From assembly GCA_029260795.1 (NCBI GenBank), contig JAJDCO010000038.1, positions 31,002 through 95,001 on the forward strand: 64,000 nt of DNA, given 5' to 3'. The stretch comes from Planctomycetota bacterium. GTDB lineage: Bacteria; Planctomycetota; OFTM77. The notes beneath the pieces were generated by a model. The model made no database searches, had not been told where the DNA came from, and saw only the letters and a program-made list of their open reading frames with translations. Of this stretch, positions 49,954 through 58,926 are shown piece by piece. A program made the translations under genes and the position numbers. Each line of letters opens with the position of its first letter. The first letter of the stretch is position 1.

Positions 49954-51644
49954 CGCTTGTTCGGCCGGACTCGGCTCGCCGCGCTCGCGCGGCGGCGCTT
50001 GGTCTTTCGCTCGTGCGTGACCGGCTCGGTCCGCACCTGACCGTTCTTGACGAGCACGTGACAACGCCAATTGTCGTCGTCGCGATCCGGGAACTTTTCT
50101 CGACAGTGGACCCCGCGCGTCTCCTGGCGAGTTTGGGCCGACTGGATGACGAGGAAGGACACCGTCAGCATGTTGCACAGCTCCCAGGCTGTCGGCGTAG
50201 TCGCCTTTTGGCGGAAGAGGAAGTTACCCCAGAAGCGGATCTTCTCGGCCGCCTCGGCCAAGCCCTCCTCGGTCCGGACGATGCCGGCTTGACGCCACAT
50301 GACGGCCTTGATCGAGTTGAACATGTCGTTCATGTCGATCTGCACTTGTGTGCTCGTGCGTTCGGCTTCACCGTCGCTCTCGAGGCGGATGCGGCGCAGA
50401 GTGGAGCGCTTGGCGAGCCGCCCGGCGTTCTCTCCGGACCGAAAGCCGAAGACGAGGCCTTCGAGGAGTGAGTTGCTGGCGAGGCGATTGGCTCCGTGCA
50501 GCGCCGTTGAGGCAACCTCTCCAGCAGCGAAGAGGCGGCGAACGCTGGTCTCGCCCGCCTCGTTCACCTTGACTCCGCCCAACATGTAGTGGGCGCCGGG
50601 TGAGACGGGGATCCAGTCCTTGCCGACGTCGATACCGAAGGCCTCACACACACCGACGATTCCGGGGAATCGCTTCTTCACTTGAAGCGGATTCTGATGA
50701 GTCAGGTCGAGGTAGGCATTGGTGTCGTTGGTCGCGACCATCCGTTCGAGGATGGCGCGGCTGACGACATCACGCGGCGCGAGCTCGGCACGAGGGTGGA
50801 TGCCGACCATGAATCGCTCGCCGTTGCGATCGCGAAGGTATGCCCCTTCGCCCCGAACCGCCTCGGAGATCAGCTTGCGGCCGAGCCCCGCAATGTAGAG
50901 CGTCGTTGGATGGAATTGCATGAACTCCATGTCGCGCATGGTCGCACCGGCACGATACGCCATCGCATGACCGTCCCCTGTGGCGACGGCGGGATTCGTC
51001 GTCTCCCGATAGATCTGTCCCGTGCCACCAGAGGCGAGAACAGTAGCGGAAGCCCAGTAGAGGCTCTTGCGACCCGAGGTGCGCTCGGCAGCGATCGCTC
51101 CGTAGCAAGTATTGCCGCGCGTGATCAGATCGATGACGAAGACGTCCTCGAGGACTCGGATGTTCTCGATCTCGCGCGCCCGTTCGACCAGGCAGCGCTC
51201 AATCTCTCGACCGGTCGAGTCGCCTTGGGCATGAATGATTCGACGGTGAGAGTGTCCGCCTTCTCGGGTGAGGGCGATCCGGCCGTTCTTGTGCTTGTCG
51301 AACTGGCATCCCCATTCCAAGAGGGACTGGAAACGCCGAGGGCCCTCCCGAACGACGAGCTCGACCGTCTCAAGGTCGCAAAGACCATCACCGGCCTCGA
51401 CCGTGTCCGCCACATGACTCTCGACGCCGTCGTTGTTGCTCCAGACGACGGCGATGCCGCCTTGTGCCCACTTGGTATTCGACTCGGTGATGCGAGCCTT
51501 CGTCAGCAGCGTGACATCGCAATGCCGCGAGGCCTCGATGGCCGCGACGAGGCCTGCGATTCCGCTCCCAATCACCAGGACATCGGTGACGAACTCCTGG
51601 GTGTCGCGATGCTGGTAGCTCGAGAGGTAGCGCGGTGGCTTCAA
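49950..51644 (-). CDS. nadB: L-aspartate oxidase
   Basis: 564 residues. An FAD enzyme that oxidises L-aspartate to iminoaspartate, the first step of NAD synthesis. FAD dinucleotide motif VLVIGSGIAGLVAAIEA (about 23-39), substrate-site TKWAQGGIA and HSHRRIIHAQGDSTGREI, active-site EFMQFHPT, and FAD motif LFAAGEVASTALHGANRLAS then NSLLEGLVFG are all present. The start is TTG (MKPPRYLSS) with GAGG five bases upstream. The C-terminus has an extra basic tail (about 540-564). nadA and nadC are not nearby. Confidence 0.96.
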   Translation of the reverse strand: MKPPRYLSSYQHRDTQEFVTDVLVIGSGIAGLVAAIEASRHCDVTLLTKARITESNTKWAQGGIAVVWSNNDGVESHVADTVEAGDGLCDLETVELVVREGPRRFQSLLEWGCQFDKHKNGRIALTREGGHSHRRIIHAQGDSTGREIERCLVERAREIENIRVLEDVFVIDLITRGNTCYGAIAAERTSGRKSLYWASATVLASGGTGQIYRETTNPAVATGDGHAMAYRAGATMRDMEFMQFHPTTLYIAGLGRKLISEAVRGEGAYLRDRNGERFMVGIHPRAELAPRDVVSRAILERMVATNDTNAYLDLTHQNPLQVKKRFPGIVGVCEAFGIDVGKDWIPVSPGAHYMLGGVKVNEAGETSVRRLFAAGEVASTALHGANRLASNSLLEGLVFGFRSGENAGRLAKRSTLRRIRLESDGEAERTSTQVQIDMNDMFNSIKAVMWRQAGIVRTEEGLAEAAEKIRFWGNFLFRQKATTPTAWELCNMLTVSFLVIQSAQTRQETRGVHCREKFPDRDDDNWRCHVLVKNGQVRTEPVTHERKTKRRRASAASRVRPNKR

Positions 51645-51826
51645 GGGACCTCGATCGCGATGGATAAGGGAAATGCGGCATTGGAGACTGCCAGGCGAAC
51701 CCTGCTTTGTAATCGGCCGATCCGGCGACTGTCAAAAGAGAAACCGTGGGCGAGCAGGCGAGGTGTCGACGCGATCGTCAACCAGGAATCGAAACGGGCG
51801 GCTAGCCTCCCGGAGTTCAGATTTTT

Positions 51827-51857
51827 TTGGCATTGCAGCCTAAAATCCCGTTAAAAT
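51827..51857 (+). promoter_or_regulatory. Possible lexA promoter with repeated TAAAAT
   Basis: TTGGCA at 51827-51832 and TAAAAT at 51852-51857 (19-base spacing), with a second TAAAAT at 51841-51846. Two direct copies 11 bases apart could be alternative -10s or a binding site. No canonical E. coli or Gram-positive SOS box is visible in the 273-base nadB-lexA gap. Confidence 0.35.
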
Positions 51858-51917
51858 TCGGTCGACGCTCGAGCCCGGACGGGCTCGCCCCCCCACGCAA
51901 ACGCCGGAGGACTCTCG

Positions 51918-52520
51918 ATGTTCTTGACGAAGAAGCAGTACAACATCGTCCGCTTCATCAAGGACTATCGTCGCGAGAACTCGATCTCGCCGACGCTCGA
52001 GGAGATGGCGACGAACTTCGAGGTCTCGAAGATCACCATCTACGAGCATCTCAAGCAGCTCGAAAAGAAGGGCGTCATCCGCAAGTCGAAGCATCTGGCA
52101 CGCTCGATCGAGATGCTGGTGGACCCGGACGCGGAGGACGGGAAGGTCGTGCTGCCCATCATGGGGGAGATCGCCGCCGGTCAGCCGATCGGTGTGGTCG
52201 CTGAGCCCGAGTCGTTCGACCTCGCAAACCTGGTCCCTCCAGGCGGCAAGTGTTACCTGCTTCGAGTCCGAGGCGCCTCGATGATCGAGGAGCAGATCCG
52301 TGACGGGGATCTCGTTCTCGTCGAAGACTGCGCCAATCCTCACAATGGCGAGATTGTGGTCGCCGTGACTTCGGACGAAGAGACGACGCTCAAGAAGTTC
52401 TACCTCGAGGGAGAGAACGTGCGGCTGCAACCTGCGAACGAGGCCATGCAACCGATCGTGCTGCCGGTCGGCGAGGTCGAGGTTCGGGGCATCGTACGAG
52501 CCGTGATCCGCCAGGTTTGA
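51918..52520 (+). CDS. lexA: LexA-type SOS repressor
   Basis: 200 residues. A winged helix-turn-helix (about 1-65, SPTLEEMATNFEVSKITIYE) is followed by a self-cleaving S24 peptidase domain. The cleavage bond is A87-G88 in GEIAAGQPI, the catalytic serine is S121 in VRGASMIEEQIRDGD, and the lysine is K159 in TTLKKFYLEG, at the normal spacing from the serine. The recognition helix VSKITIYEHLKQLEKKG differs from the SPNAAEEHLK type, so it probably reads a different operator. GGAGGA precedes the ATG. Confidence 0.93.
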   Translation: MFLTKKQYNIVRFIKDYRRENSISPTLEEMATNFEVSKITIYEHLKQLEKKGVIRKSKHLARSIEMLVDPDAEDGKVVLPIMGEIAAGQPIGVVAEPESFDLANLVPPGGKCYLLRVRGASMIEEQIRDGDLVLVEDCANPHNGEIVVAVTSDEETTLKKFYLEGENVRLQPANEAMQPIVLPVGEVEVRGIVRAVIRQV

Positions 52521-52793
52521 TTTCGGAGTCGATGGTGGGCTGAAGGTGGCCGCGGCTTCGGGAGTTGAAAACTGGCGGATGGCATGGGCTTTCGCGACCG
52601 CCTTGGGCTCAAAGCCTGATATGCCGACAGTTTGAGTGCGGCGCACGATCTCGAGGCCTTCCGAGAACGTGCTCGACCTCGAGCGGGGCAGGGTCGATAA
52701 TGTCGCGGGGTCCTCAGGGATCCTACCTTCGAGCCCGAACCCATTCGATGACAACGCCGTACAAGACCCCCTCGGTCTGGAACCACTGGACTC

Positions 52794-53630
52794 ATGAATC
52801 ACGTGCTCCCATCTCGTATTCTGGTCGTCACGCTCCTCTTCCTGACGATGGTCCTCAGTGAGTCTCCGAGCTTCGCTCAAGAAGTCTCGAGCCAGGATCG
52901 CGAGATCCTCCAGAAAGTCGATCGTGCACGCTATTCGCCTCAGGCACCCAAGCCAGGCACAGATCAGGTGGCGCTGCGCGACCTTGCGGTGAAGTTCCGC
53001 AATCCGACCTGGGACGAAGACCCGCTGTTCCGCAACCTCGACGTCTACTTCTACTGGAAGGCGCCGCGGAACAAGAAGTTCGACATCGTCGGCCTCCCGA
53101 AGGCCTACGATCGCAAGCTCGAAGAGAGCCGAGTGACCCAGTTTCAATTCATGATCGAGCTGATCGTGAAGCAAACTTTCGAAGAGAGCCTCGACCGATT
53201 GCCGGTCTCGGTTCTTCGTGATGGCAATGGAGAGCCACTCGAACCGCTGCAGCTCGAGCGACGTTTCCCGGAAGGGCATCCGATCCTCAAGGAGGTGTAC
53301 ACGCTCGACGAGCAAATGCTGCCCATCAAGGTCGTGACCTATCAGCGCGAGGCTGCTTTCACCATCACGCAGGTGCAAGCATTCACGGATCGCGGAGACG
53401 GCACCTTTCGGCTCACGAAGCTCGAGAGCCAGGCGCCCGGTCTCCATGAGATCATCGAGCTCGAATACAAGACGCACGACGGTGTCGACATCACGAGCCA
53501 GATCACCGTTCGCTCGATTCCGAGTGAAGAGGCCCAGGCCCGCGGTGTTGAAGAGACAGCAACGGTCTATGCCCTGCAAGTGGTCGCAGTGAACAAGGGG
53601 TTGCCGGACGATCTCTTCGCCCCTCGCTGA
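52794..53630 (+). CDS. Secreted protein, LolA-like in appearance
   Basis: 278 residues with a clear signal peptide (cleavage after SFA, near residue 28). The mature part begins with VSSQDREILQKVDRARYSPQ and continues as a beta-rich chain (LAVKFRNPTWDEDPLFRNLD, VYFYWKAPRNKKFDIVGLPK, EEAFTITQ-like strands). That layout, a helix followed by repeated strands describing an unclosed barrel, recalls LolA-type lipoprotein carriers or DUF-class outer-membrane sorting proteins. I saw no diagnostic motif. The 273-base gap before it holds no feature. Confidence 0.7.
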   Translation: MNHVLPSRILVVTLLFLTMVLSESPSFAQEVSSQDREILQKVDRARYSPQAPKPGTDQVALRDLAVKFRNPTWDEDPLFRNLDVYFYWKAPRNKKFDIVGLPKAYDRKLEESRVTQFQFMIELIVKQTFEESLDRLPVSVLRDGNGEPLEPLQLERRFPEGHPILKEVYTLDEQMLPIKVVTYQREAAFTITQVQAFTDRGDGTFRLTKLESQAPGLHEIIELEYKTHDGVDITSQITVRSIPSEEAQARGVEETATVYALQVVAVNKGLPDDLFAPR

Positions 53631-53746
53631 TCCCCACGAGTCCGCAAGCGTCTTTCGCCGCGTCGCGGGCCCTCGTCGTCCTTGGCAGGCGCGGCACTGA
53701 GGTACCTCGAGCGATCGGCTGCGTATTCCGAGGCAAGTCGATCGAA

Positions 53747-53855
53747 CGTTCCGACGAAGCCGATCGGTGATTTCGATCGAAGCCGAGCAGCCATTCCGAT
53801 GATGGCGAGTGGTCGTTTCGACGAAGCCGATTGGTCGTTCCGACGAAGCCGGTCA
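53747..53855. repeat. Four imperfect copies of a 22-base motif
   Basis: Copies of CGTTCCGACGAAGCCGATYG start at about 53747, 53770 (weak), 53813 and 53836. They abut the IS remnant at 53856. Spacing is irregular (about 23, 43 and 23 bases), so this is a short degenerate repeat patch, not a CRISPR array. 53631-53746 is otherwise empty. Confidence 0.55.
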
Positions 53856-53886
53856 TGATCTTCCCCCGTTCTCGTGGACACCTCGG

Positions 53887-54060
53887 TTATGCCGCGAACA
53901 CGGCGAAGAAGTCGGCTTCGAACTCTGCGGGACTTAGGTATCCGACCGCGGAGTGTCGACGCCTTCGATTGTAGAACAGCTCGATGTAATCGTGAATCGC
54001 TGATCGCATGTCGGAGCGCGTCGACCAGGAGCACCGGTAGACTAGCTCCGTCTTGATCGA
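53887..54060 (-). pseudogene. C-terminal remnant of IS3 orfB transposase
   Basis: Read in the orfA frame after its stop, the sequence gives IKTELVYRCSW, RSAIHDYIELFYNRRRRHSA, VGYLSPAEFEADFFAVFAA and stop. This is the conserved C-terminus of IS3-family integrase-type transposases. The DDE residues upstream of KTEL are deleted. Confidence 0.88.
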
Positions 54061-54372
54061 TCAGATCGAAGTCCGATCGTTCTCCTTGGCGAAGAAGGCA
54101 GCAGCTTTTTTTAAGAAGTCTCGTTCCTTCTGGAGGATTCGGTTCTCTCGCCGCAATCGGCGGAGCTCCTCGCGTTCCTCGGTCGTCAAGGCTCCCTTGG
54201 GCCCCCTCTCTTCGTCGATCTCGGCGCGCCGGACCCACTCTCGAAGAGCGGTCTCTGTGAGATCGAAGTCTCGAGCGACCTGGCTCGCGCTCCCGGTCTC
54301 TCGAACCAGACTGACCGCCTCGGCCTTCTGTTCCGGAGAGAACTTCCTGCGCTTCCGCTTGCTGGATGACAT
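54061..54372 (-). CDS. IS3-family transposase OrfA
   Basis: 103 residues. An N-terminal helix-turn-helix (RRKFSPEQKAEAVSLVRETG, SASQVARDFDLTETALREWV) is followed by a leucine-zipper-like helix (EEREELRRLRRENRILQKER) for dimerisation. The start has AGGAGGTACCG. It appears intact, but its OrfB partner is deleted, so no full transposase can be made from this copy. OrfA alone usually acts as a repressor of transposition. Confidence 0.92.
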   Translation of the reverse strand: MSSSKRKRRKFSPEQKAEAVSLVRETGSASQVARDFDLTETALREWVRRAEIDEERGPKGALTTEEREELRRLRRENRILQKERDFLKKAAAFFAKENDRTSI

Positions 54373-54685
54373 CGGTACCTCCTGGCGATCAGTGTCGCCT
54401 TTCAGGAGGTGTCCGCCAAGACGGGGGAAGGTCAGATCGAACGCCTACCGTCGTCTCGCAAGTGGACAGTACACAAGGCGTGGCGGCACCGTCGGTCGGA
54501 CTCATGCTCGTGGACTCGAGTCGAGCACCGAACGCCTCGGTCCGGTGGCTCTGGTCGCCCGACAGGGTTTTCCCGTCCCGGCAAGCGCTCAAGGAGCTCT
54601 CTCCGAACTGAGGGCGCATCTGTCGTTTGGAAGATCTTCCTCCCGATGCGCTGCCGACTTGGCCCCTGACCGCCGGAGTAGGATC

Positions 54686-57600
54686 ATGAACGCACATCGG
54701 AACTGGCACCATCGCGTCTCGGGATCTCGAGCCTCTCGCCTGGCGAGCCTGGTTTGGGTCGGGCTCCTTCTGAGTGTCCCGGCCTGGGCGCAGTCCTGGA
54801 ACGAGCACTCCTATCTTCACACCGCCCGATTCTCACTCGGTGCCGTGGAGCATCAGGGTAGCGTCTACGCCATCGGCGGCTTTCGAGGCGAGTCGAGCCT
54901 CGAAGTGTTGCCTTTCGGAAGCTCGACTTGGGTGACCCTGAGCCCGCTGCCGAGCCCTCAAGGCGGCGTGACGGCCGCGCTCGCGGGCGATCGCATCTAT
55001 GCGATGGGGGGCTACGGGCCGACGGACCTCTGCCAGGTCTACGACATCACGACGGGTCGTTGGTCTTCTGGTCCGCGCCTTCCCAAGCCATTGTACTGGT
55101 CCACGGCCGAGACGGTCGGCTCGAGCATCTACCTGATCGGAGGCTACAGTCCGCACGACGGCGGCGCCCAGCAGGCCGTCTACCGCCTCGACCCGTCCAC
55201 GGGAATCTGGTCCGAGGTCGCTTCGCTACCGGTGGCCCTGCAAGTCCCTTGCTCGACGACGATCGGAAGCCGGATCTACGTGTTCGGACGCAACGCCGCC
55301 TTGGTCTACGACACGCGCTGGGACTCTTGGAGCTGGATCCCGATGCCGCCGAGCGGCCATGGCTCCAGCTCGGCCGCGGAAGCCGTGAATGGTGAGATTC
55401 ACCTGCTGGGCGGCAGCTCGGGCAGCATCTACGAGGCCTACTCGGAGACCGAGATCTTCGACCCGGCCACGAGCCGATGGCGAGCCGGCCGCTATCTGGC
55501 CGTCGCGCGCCAGCAGTTCGAGGCAGTCTACGTGCCGAGCCGCTCGACGCTGTTCGCCGTGGGGGGCCGGGACCGGACGTCGGCAGCGGTCTCCATGGTC
55601 GAAGCGCTCCCTGTGCTCGATGACGGAGTGAGCCGAGGCAATGTCGTCGCGCTGTTCGTCAACCTCGACGCCAGCGATCAACCGGCGGGCTATCGCGACA
55701 CGTCTTTCGCCGATGCCTTGGAGATGATGGACGAGGGATCGGATCCTGCCGATCAGCGGCTGACGGACTTCATTCGAGGCTATTGGTCGGCGCTCTCCTA
55801 CGGGAAGCTCGACTACGGCGTCGAGACGCCCCGAGACGGCCAGGGGCGTCCCCTGGTGCCCCGCGTCGAGGCGCCGGGCGGAGCCACCGATTGGGGCGGT
55901 ATCATCGACCGCCTGATGCAGCAGTACTCCGAGGAGATTTGGCAAGCGGCCGGCTCCCGGATGAAGGACGGGCGACGGTTCATCCCTTGCCTGGCGCTCG
56001 TCCAGAACTACCCGACCGGCGCGTCCGCCACGACTTGGCCGTGGATGCGCAACTACGGTGGCCACGACTACGAGATCTACGGACTGACGCATATCCGGTA
56101 CTCGTTAACCTTCTTCGAGGACACGGACGCCCAGGTCCGCGGGCGCCGGTTCTGGGCGACGCTCTGCCACGAGCTCGGCCACAACCTCCTGCGAACGGGA
56201 GATCTCTACTCTCCCTCTGGCTCGACCGGTTACTGGGATCTGAATGGCGACAACCTGATGCCCGGCGTCATGTCGGAGGTCTCGAGTGTCTTCAAGGAGA
56301 AGCTCGGCTGGATCGACTACACGCGCGTCATCGAAGGGCCCGAAGCGCCGCAGTCGGGCTACACGTTGCTTCCCTACTCGACGACCGGTCAGGCGATGAA
56401 GATCGTTCCCGATCCGGTGAACAACCCCAAGGAGTACTTCGTCCTCGAGTATCGCAAGAGCACGGGCGACGAGCTCTGGCGACCCGACGGTGCCCTGCCG
56501 GAAGAGGGGCTCCTGATCACCCACATCAATGATCGGATGGGGCTCCGGTCGGGTCTCTGGCTGAAGCGGGAGGCTCCGTTCTTCGATCCCGAGCTGGCCG
56601 ATTTCTCCGATCGAGGCAAGGCGCTTTGGACGGGGCGAGATCAGCTGACGGGCGCTTTGTTCTCCCAGGACGGCCCTTCGGATCGCTTCACGCCGTACAC
56701 GCAACCGAATAGCGACTTCTACGGCGGCAACTTCTCGGGCCTGTCGATCACGCAGATCCAGGTTTCCAACGGTGTCTGCTACTTCGCCCTCGAGATCGAT
56801 GCCCAGCCTCAGGTGGGATGGACCGTCGGTCCGAACGATCGGGCGGTCGCCGGCAACTTCACGCCGCTCTCCAAGACGCTCGGTCAGGAGATCTTCATTC
56901 AGAATGACGAGCGGGCGGCGCTCATCGCTCAGCGCGACGGACACTGGTTCACGCTGGGAACGATTCCGACTCAATATCGGGGTTGGCGCTTCAGCTCTCA
57001 GGACCGTCATCTCGTCGGGGACTTCGACGGAGATGGCTGGGACGAGATCTATGTGCGCAGTCACCTCTACGCGGGGATCCTGGACTTGAACCGATCGATC
57101 ATTGCGACCGGTTGGATCGACGGCTGGCGACTGGGCTCCGACAACTGGGAGGAGATCGCCGACGTCGATGGAGACGGCCGCGACGAGATCATCGTCCGCT
57201 CACCCGGCTGGATGGGCGTCATCGGCCTCCGTGACGGCGCGCTGCGCCTGTTGAAGATCGAGGCGTCGAGCATCGGAAGCTGGGACTTTCGAGCCGAAGA
57301 CCGCATCTTCACCGGTCGCTTCTCGAGCTCCAGCCGCGATGACGTGATTCTCCTCGGTACGAATCGACTCGGCCTGTTCCGGTGGAATGGCTCCGAGCTC
57401 GTGCTTCAGCGCATGCACTCCGGGAGCGTCGGGCCATGGAGCGTGAGGAGCCAAGACCAATTGACCGTGGGGGACTACGACGGCGACGGTCGGGACGAGG
57501 TCTACGTTCACCGGGCCGGTGGAGCGGCGCTCCTCGAGTGGACGACCGATGCCTTCGTCGTCCGGTGGCAGACCCACACCGGTCTCGAAGACGTGTCGGG

Positions 57601-58018
57601 TCGCCCCGAGGACGTCGTCGAGCTCCGGGCAGACGATCGGAGCTATGCCGGCCAGTTCCTGCCGGATCGCGAAGGCGTGCTTCACCGCGCCTCCGACCAG
57701 GTGGGCATCGTGACTTGGGACGGCTCAAAGATGTCCGTTCGGAAGCGCCTGGGGCAGTCGATGAACGGCCGTTGGGCTATCGGAGCGGGCGATCGCTACG
57801 TGCTCGGCGACTTTCACGGCATCGGCCCGGACCCGGCACTGCCTCACCTCGACTATGTGGGCGACGGCCTGACCGACGTGTTCATGCACAATTCCTGGGG
57901 AACCGGCACCTTCGCCGTCAACGTCACGGCGTGGAACCCGCAAGACCGTCCCTGGGACGTCCGCGACGAGATCGGTCTCACCTGGATGCAGGAGGGCTTC
58001 CTGCTCCGGCTCCGGTAG
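54686..58018 (+). CDS. Secreted Kelch / M6-type metalloprotease / FG-GAP protein
   Basis: 1110 residues from MNAHRNWHHRVSGSRASRLA, with GGAG before the ATG. A signal peptide (cleavage after AWA, about residue 33) is followed by five to six Kelch blades (about 40-310; IYAMGGYG, IYLIGGYS, IYVFGR, IHLLGGSS, LFAVGGRD). A metalloprotease domain follows (about 315-700) with zinc motif HELGHNLLRTGDLY (H495, E496, H499) and a Met-turn candidate NLMPGVM, close to peptidase M6 (immune inhibitor A). The C-terminal third carries FG-GAP repeats (DFDGDGWDE, DVDGDGRDE, DYDGDGRDE). It lies immediately beyond the IS3 remnant; the 251 bases between them hold no gene. Confidence 0.88.
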   Translation: MNAHRNWHHRVSGSRASRLASLVWVGLLLSVPAWAQSWNEHSYLHTARFSLGAVEHQGSVYAIGGFRGESSLEVLPFGSSTWVTLSPLPSPQGGVTAALAGDRIYAMGGYGPTDLCQVYDITTGRWSSGPRLPKPLYWSTAETVGSSIYLIGGYSPHDGGAQQAVYRLDPSTGIWSEVASLPVALQVPCSTTIGSRIYVFGRNAALVYDTRWDSWSWIPMPPSGHGSSSAAEAVNGEIHLLGGSSGSIYEAYSETEIFDPATSRWRAGRYLAVARQQFEAVYVPSRSTLFAVGGRDRTSAAVSMVEALPVLDDGVSRGNVVALFVNLDASDQPAGYRDTSFADALEMMDEGSDPADQRLTDFIRGYWSALSYGKLDYGVETPRDGQGRPLVPRVEAPGGATDWGGIIDRLMQQYSEEIWQAAGSRMKDGRRFIPCLALVQNYPTGASATTWPWMRNYGGHDYEIYGLTHIRYSLTFFEDTDAQVRGRRFWATLCHELGHNLLRTGDLYSPSGSTGYWDLNGDNLMPGVMSEVSSVFKEKLGWIDYTRVIEGPEAPQSGYTLLPYSTTGQAMKIVPDPVNNPKEYFVLEYRKSTGDELWRPDGALPEEGLLITHINDRMGLRSGLWLKREAPFFDPELADFSDRGKALWTGRDQLTGALFSQDGPSDRFTPYTQPNSDFYGGNFSGLSITQIQVSNGVCYFALEIDAQPQVGWTVGPNDRAVAGNFTPLSKTLGQEIFIQNDERAALIAQRDGHWFTLGTIPTQYRGWRFSSQDRHLVGDFDGDGWDEIYVRSHLYAGILDLNRSIIATGWIDGWRLGSDNWEEIADVDGDGRDEIIVRSPGWMGVIGLRDGALRLLKIEASSIGSWDFRAEDRIFTGRFSSSSRDDVILLGTNRLGLFRWNGSELVLQRMHSGSVGPWSVRSQDQLTVGDYDGDGRDEVYVHRAGGAALLEWTTDAFVVRWQTHTGLEDVSGRPEDVVELRADDRSYAGQFLPDREGVLHRASDQVGIVTWDGSKMSVRKRLGQSMNGRWAIGAGDRYVLGDFHGIGPDPALPHLDYVGDGLTDVFMHNSWGTGTFAVNVTAWNPQDRPWDVRDEIGLTWMQEGFLLRLR

Positions 58019-58037
58019 ACGACCGGTGCCTTCTTTG

Positions 58038-58074
58038 GGGCCGGGCTCACCGTCAGTAGGGGAGAGCCCGGCCC
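58038..58074 (+). terminator. Stem-loop downstream of the Kelch/M6 gene
   Basis: An 11-bp perfect stem GGGCCGGGCTC/GAGCCCGGCCC with a 15-base loop, 19 bases past the stop. No T-run. Confidence 0.5.
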
Positions 58075-58160
58075 TGCCAACCAGCGCCTCGGCCAGATCT
58101 TCGGCCTGGGGCAGTGAGCGGCCCCAGGCGGCGGCTCGCCAAGAGTCGGGCCACTGCCTC

Positions 58161-58640
58161 CTAGTTCGCCCGCCGCTTGAACACGAACTCCGTCGCCTTC
58201 GACCCGTCCATCAGCGAGATCGTCGCCGTCATCCCCTTCTCCGTCTTCTCGTAGCGGATCCGCTGCGGGTGATCGTGCTGGGGGTTCTCGAACACCGCCT
58301 CCTCCTCCGTGACCTTCACCGCCCGGAACAGTACCGGGCGATCGCCTCCCGGCTGCACGATGTACGCGATCCTCCCGCCGTGCGTCGCGATCCGCATGAA
58401 CTCGAAGAAGTGCGTCCGTTTCGAATCGTGGGTGTGCGACATCCCCATGATCGTGGTCCCGGCGTGCGGCAGCCAATGCTCGATGGTCGTCTTGTTGCCG
58501 TGCGTGCGCTCCCAGGTGCCCACGATCCACGCGAGCTTCGGGGCGTCCTGGGACGTGACCCGTTCCGGCTGCGCGTCCTGCGGACTACCCAGCACGATCA
58601 AAGCGATGAATGCGGTGGCAAGTTTCCAGGACATCATCAT
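58161..58640 (-). CDS. Secreted DUF6265-family protein
   Basis: 159 residues. A short signal peptide (MMMSWKLATAFIALIVLGSP) is followed by the family motif LAWIVGTWERTHGNKTTIEH then WLPHAGTTIMGMS, with beta strands characteristic of small lipocalin-like DUF6265 proteins (FFEFMRIATHGGRIAYIVQP, GDRPVLFRAVKV, FENPQHDHPQRIRYEK). The ligand or function is unknown. AAAGGAG stands before the first of three ATGs. Confidence 0.85.
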   Translation of the reverse strand: MMMSWKLATAFIALIVLGSPQDAQPERVTSQDAPKLAWIVGTWERTHGNKTTIEHWLPHAGTTIMGMSHTHDSKRTHFFEFMRIATHGGRIAYIVQPGGDRPVLFRAVKVTEEEAVFENPQHDHPQRIRYEKTEKGMTATISLMDGSKATEFVFKRRAN

Positions 58641-58926
58641 GAGCTCCTTTCGGGAGGGGCGTTGCGCTGTGTCGCCCGACCGGGCGAGTGGCGAGCGGTG
58701 GACCCGGATCTCGGTGAGCGGTGATGGGTGTTTCGGTAGCCAGTGCGGCAGCTGTGACCAGTGAGCACACTCCCGATCCGGATGAGATGTCTGAAGAGAT
58801 CTTTCCCCAAGGGTCAGGCTACTCGCCCTTTGAAGAGACCGTCAACCGCCGTGACGGGTCGCCCGCTTCTCGAATCGGCGACCAGGCTGCCTGCGACTCG
58901 CGCGCCCGCGCTGCCCGAGGCCAGAG

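Larger units (their letters stand above)
53856..54434 (-). mobile_element. Internally deleted IS3-family element
   Basis: Terminal inverted repeats of 31 bases lie at 53856-53886 and 54404-54434: TGATCTTCCCCCGTTCTCGT... against TGACCTTCCCCCGTCTTGGC..., then GGACACCTC in both. Between them are an intact orfA and only the last about 55 codons of orfB. The element is 579 bp, against about 1.2-1.3 kb for a complete IS3-type element, so roughly 700 bp of orfB, including the catalytic core, is missing. No target-site duplication is evident. It could move only with transposase supplied elsewhere. Confidence 0.85.

Noticed and set aside
53747..53855. CRISPR array
   Set aside because: Repeats are imperfect, only about four copies, and irregularly spaced; no cas genes.
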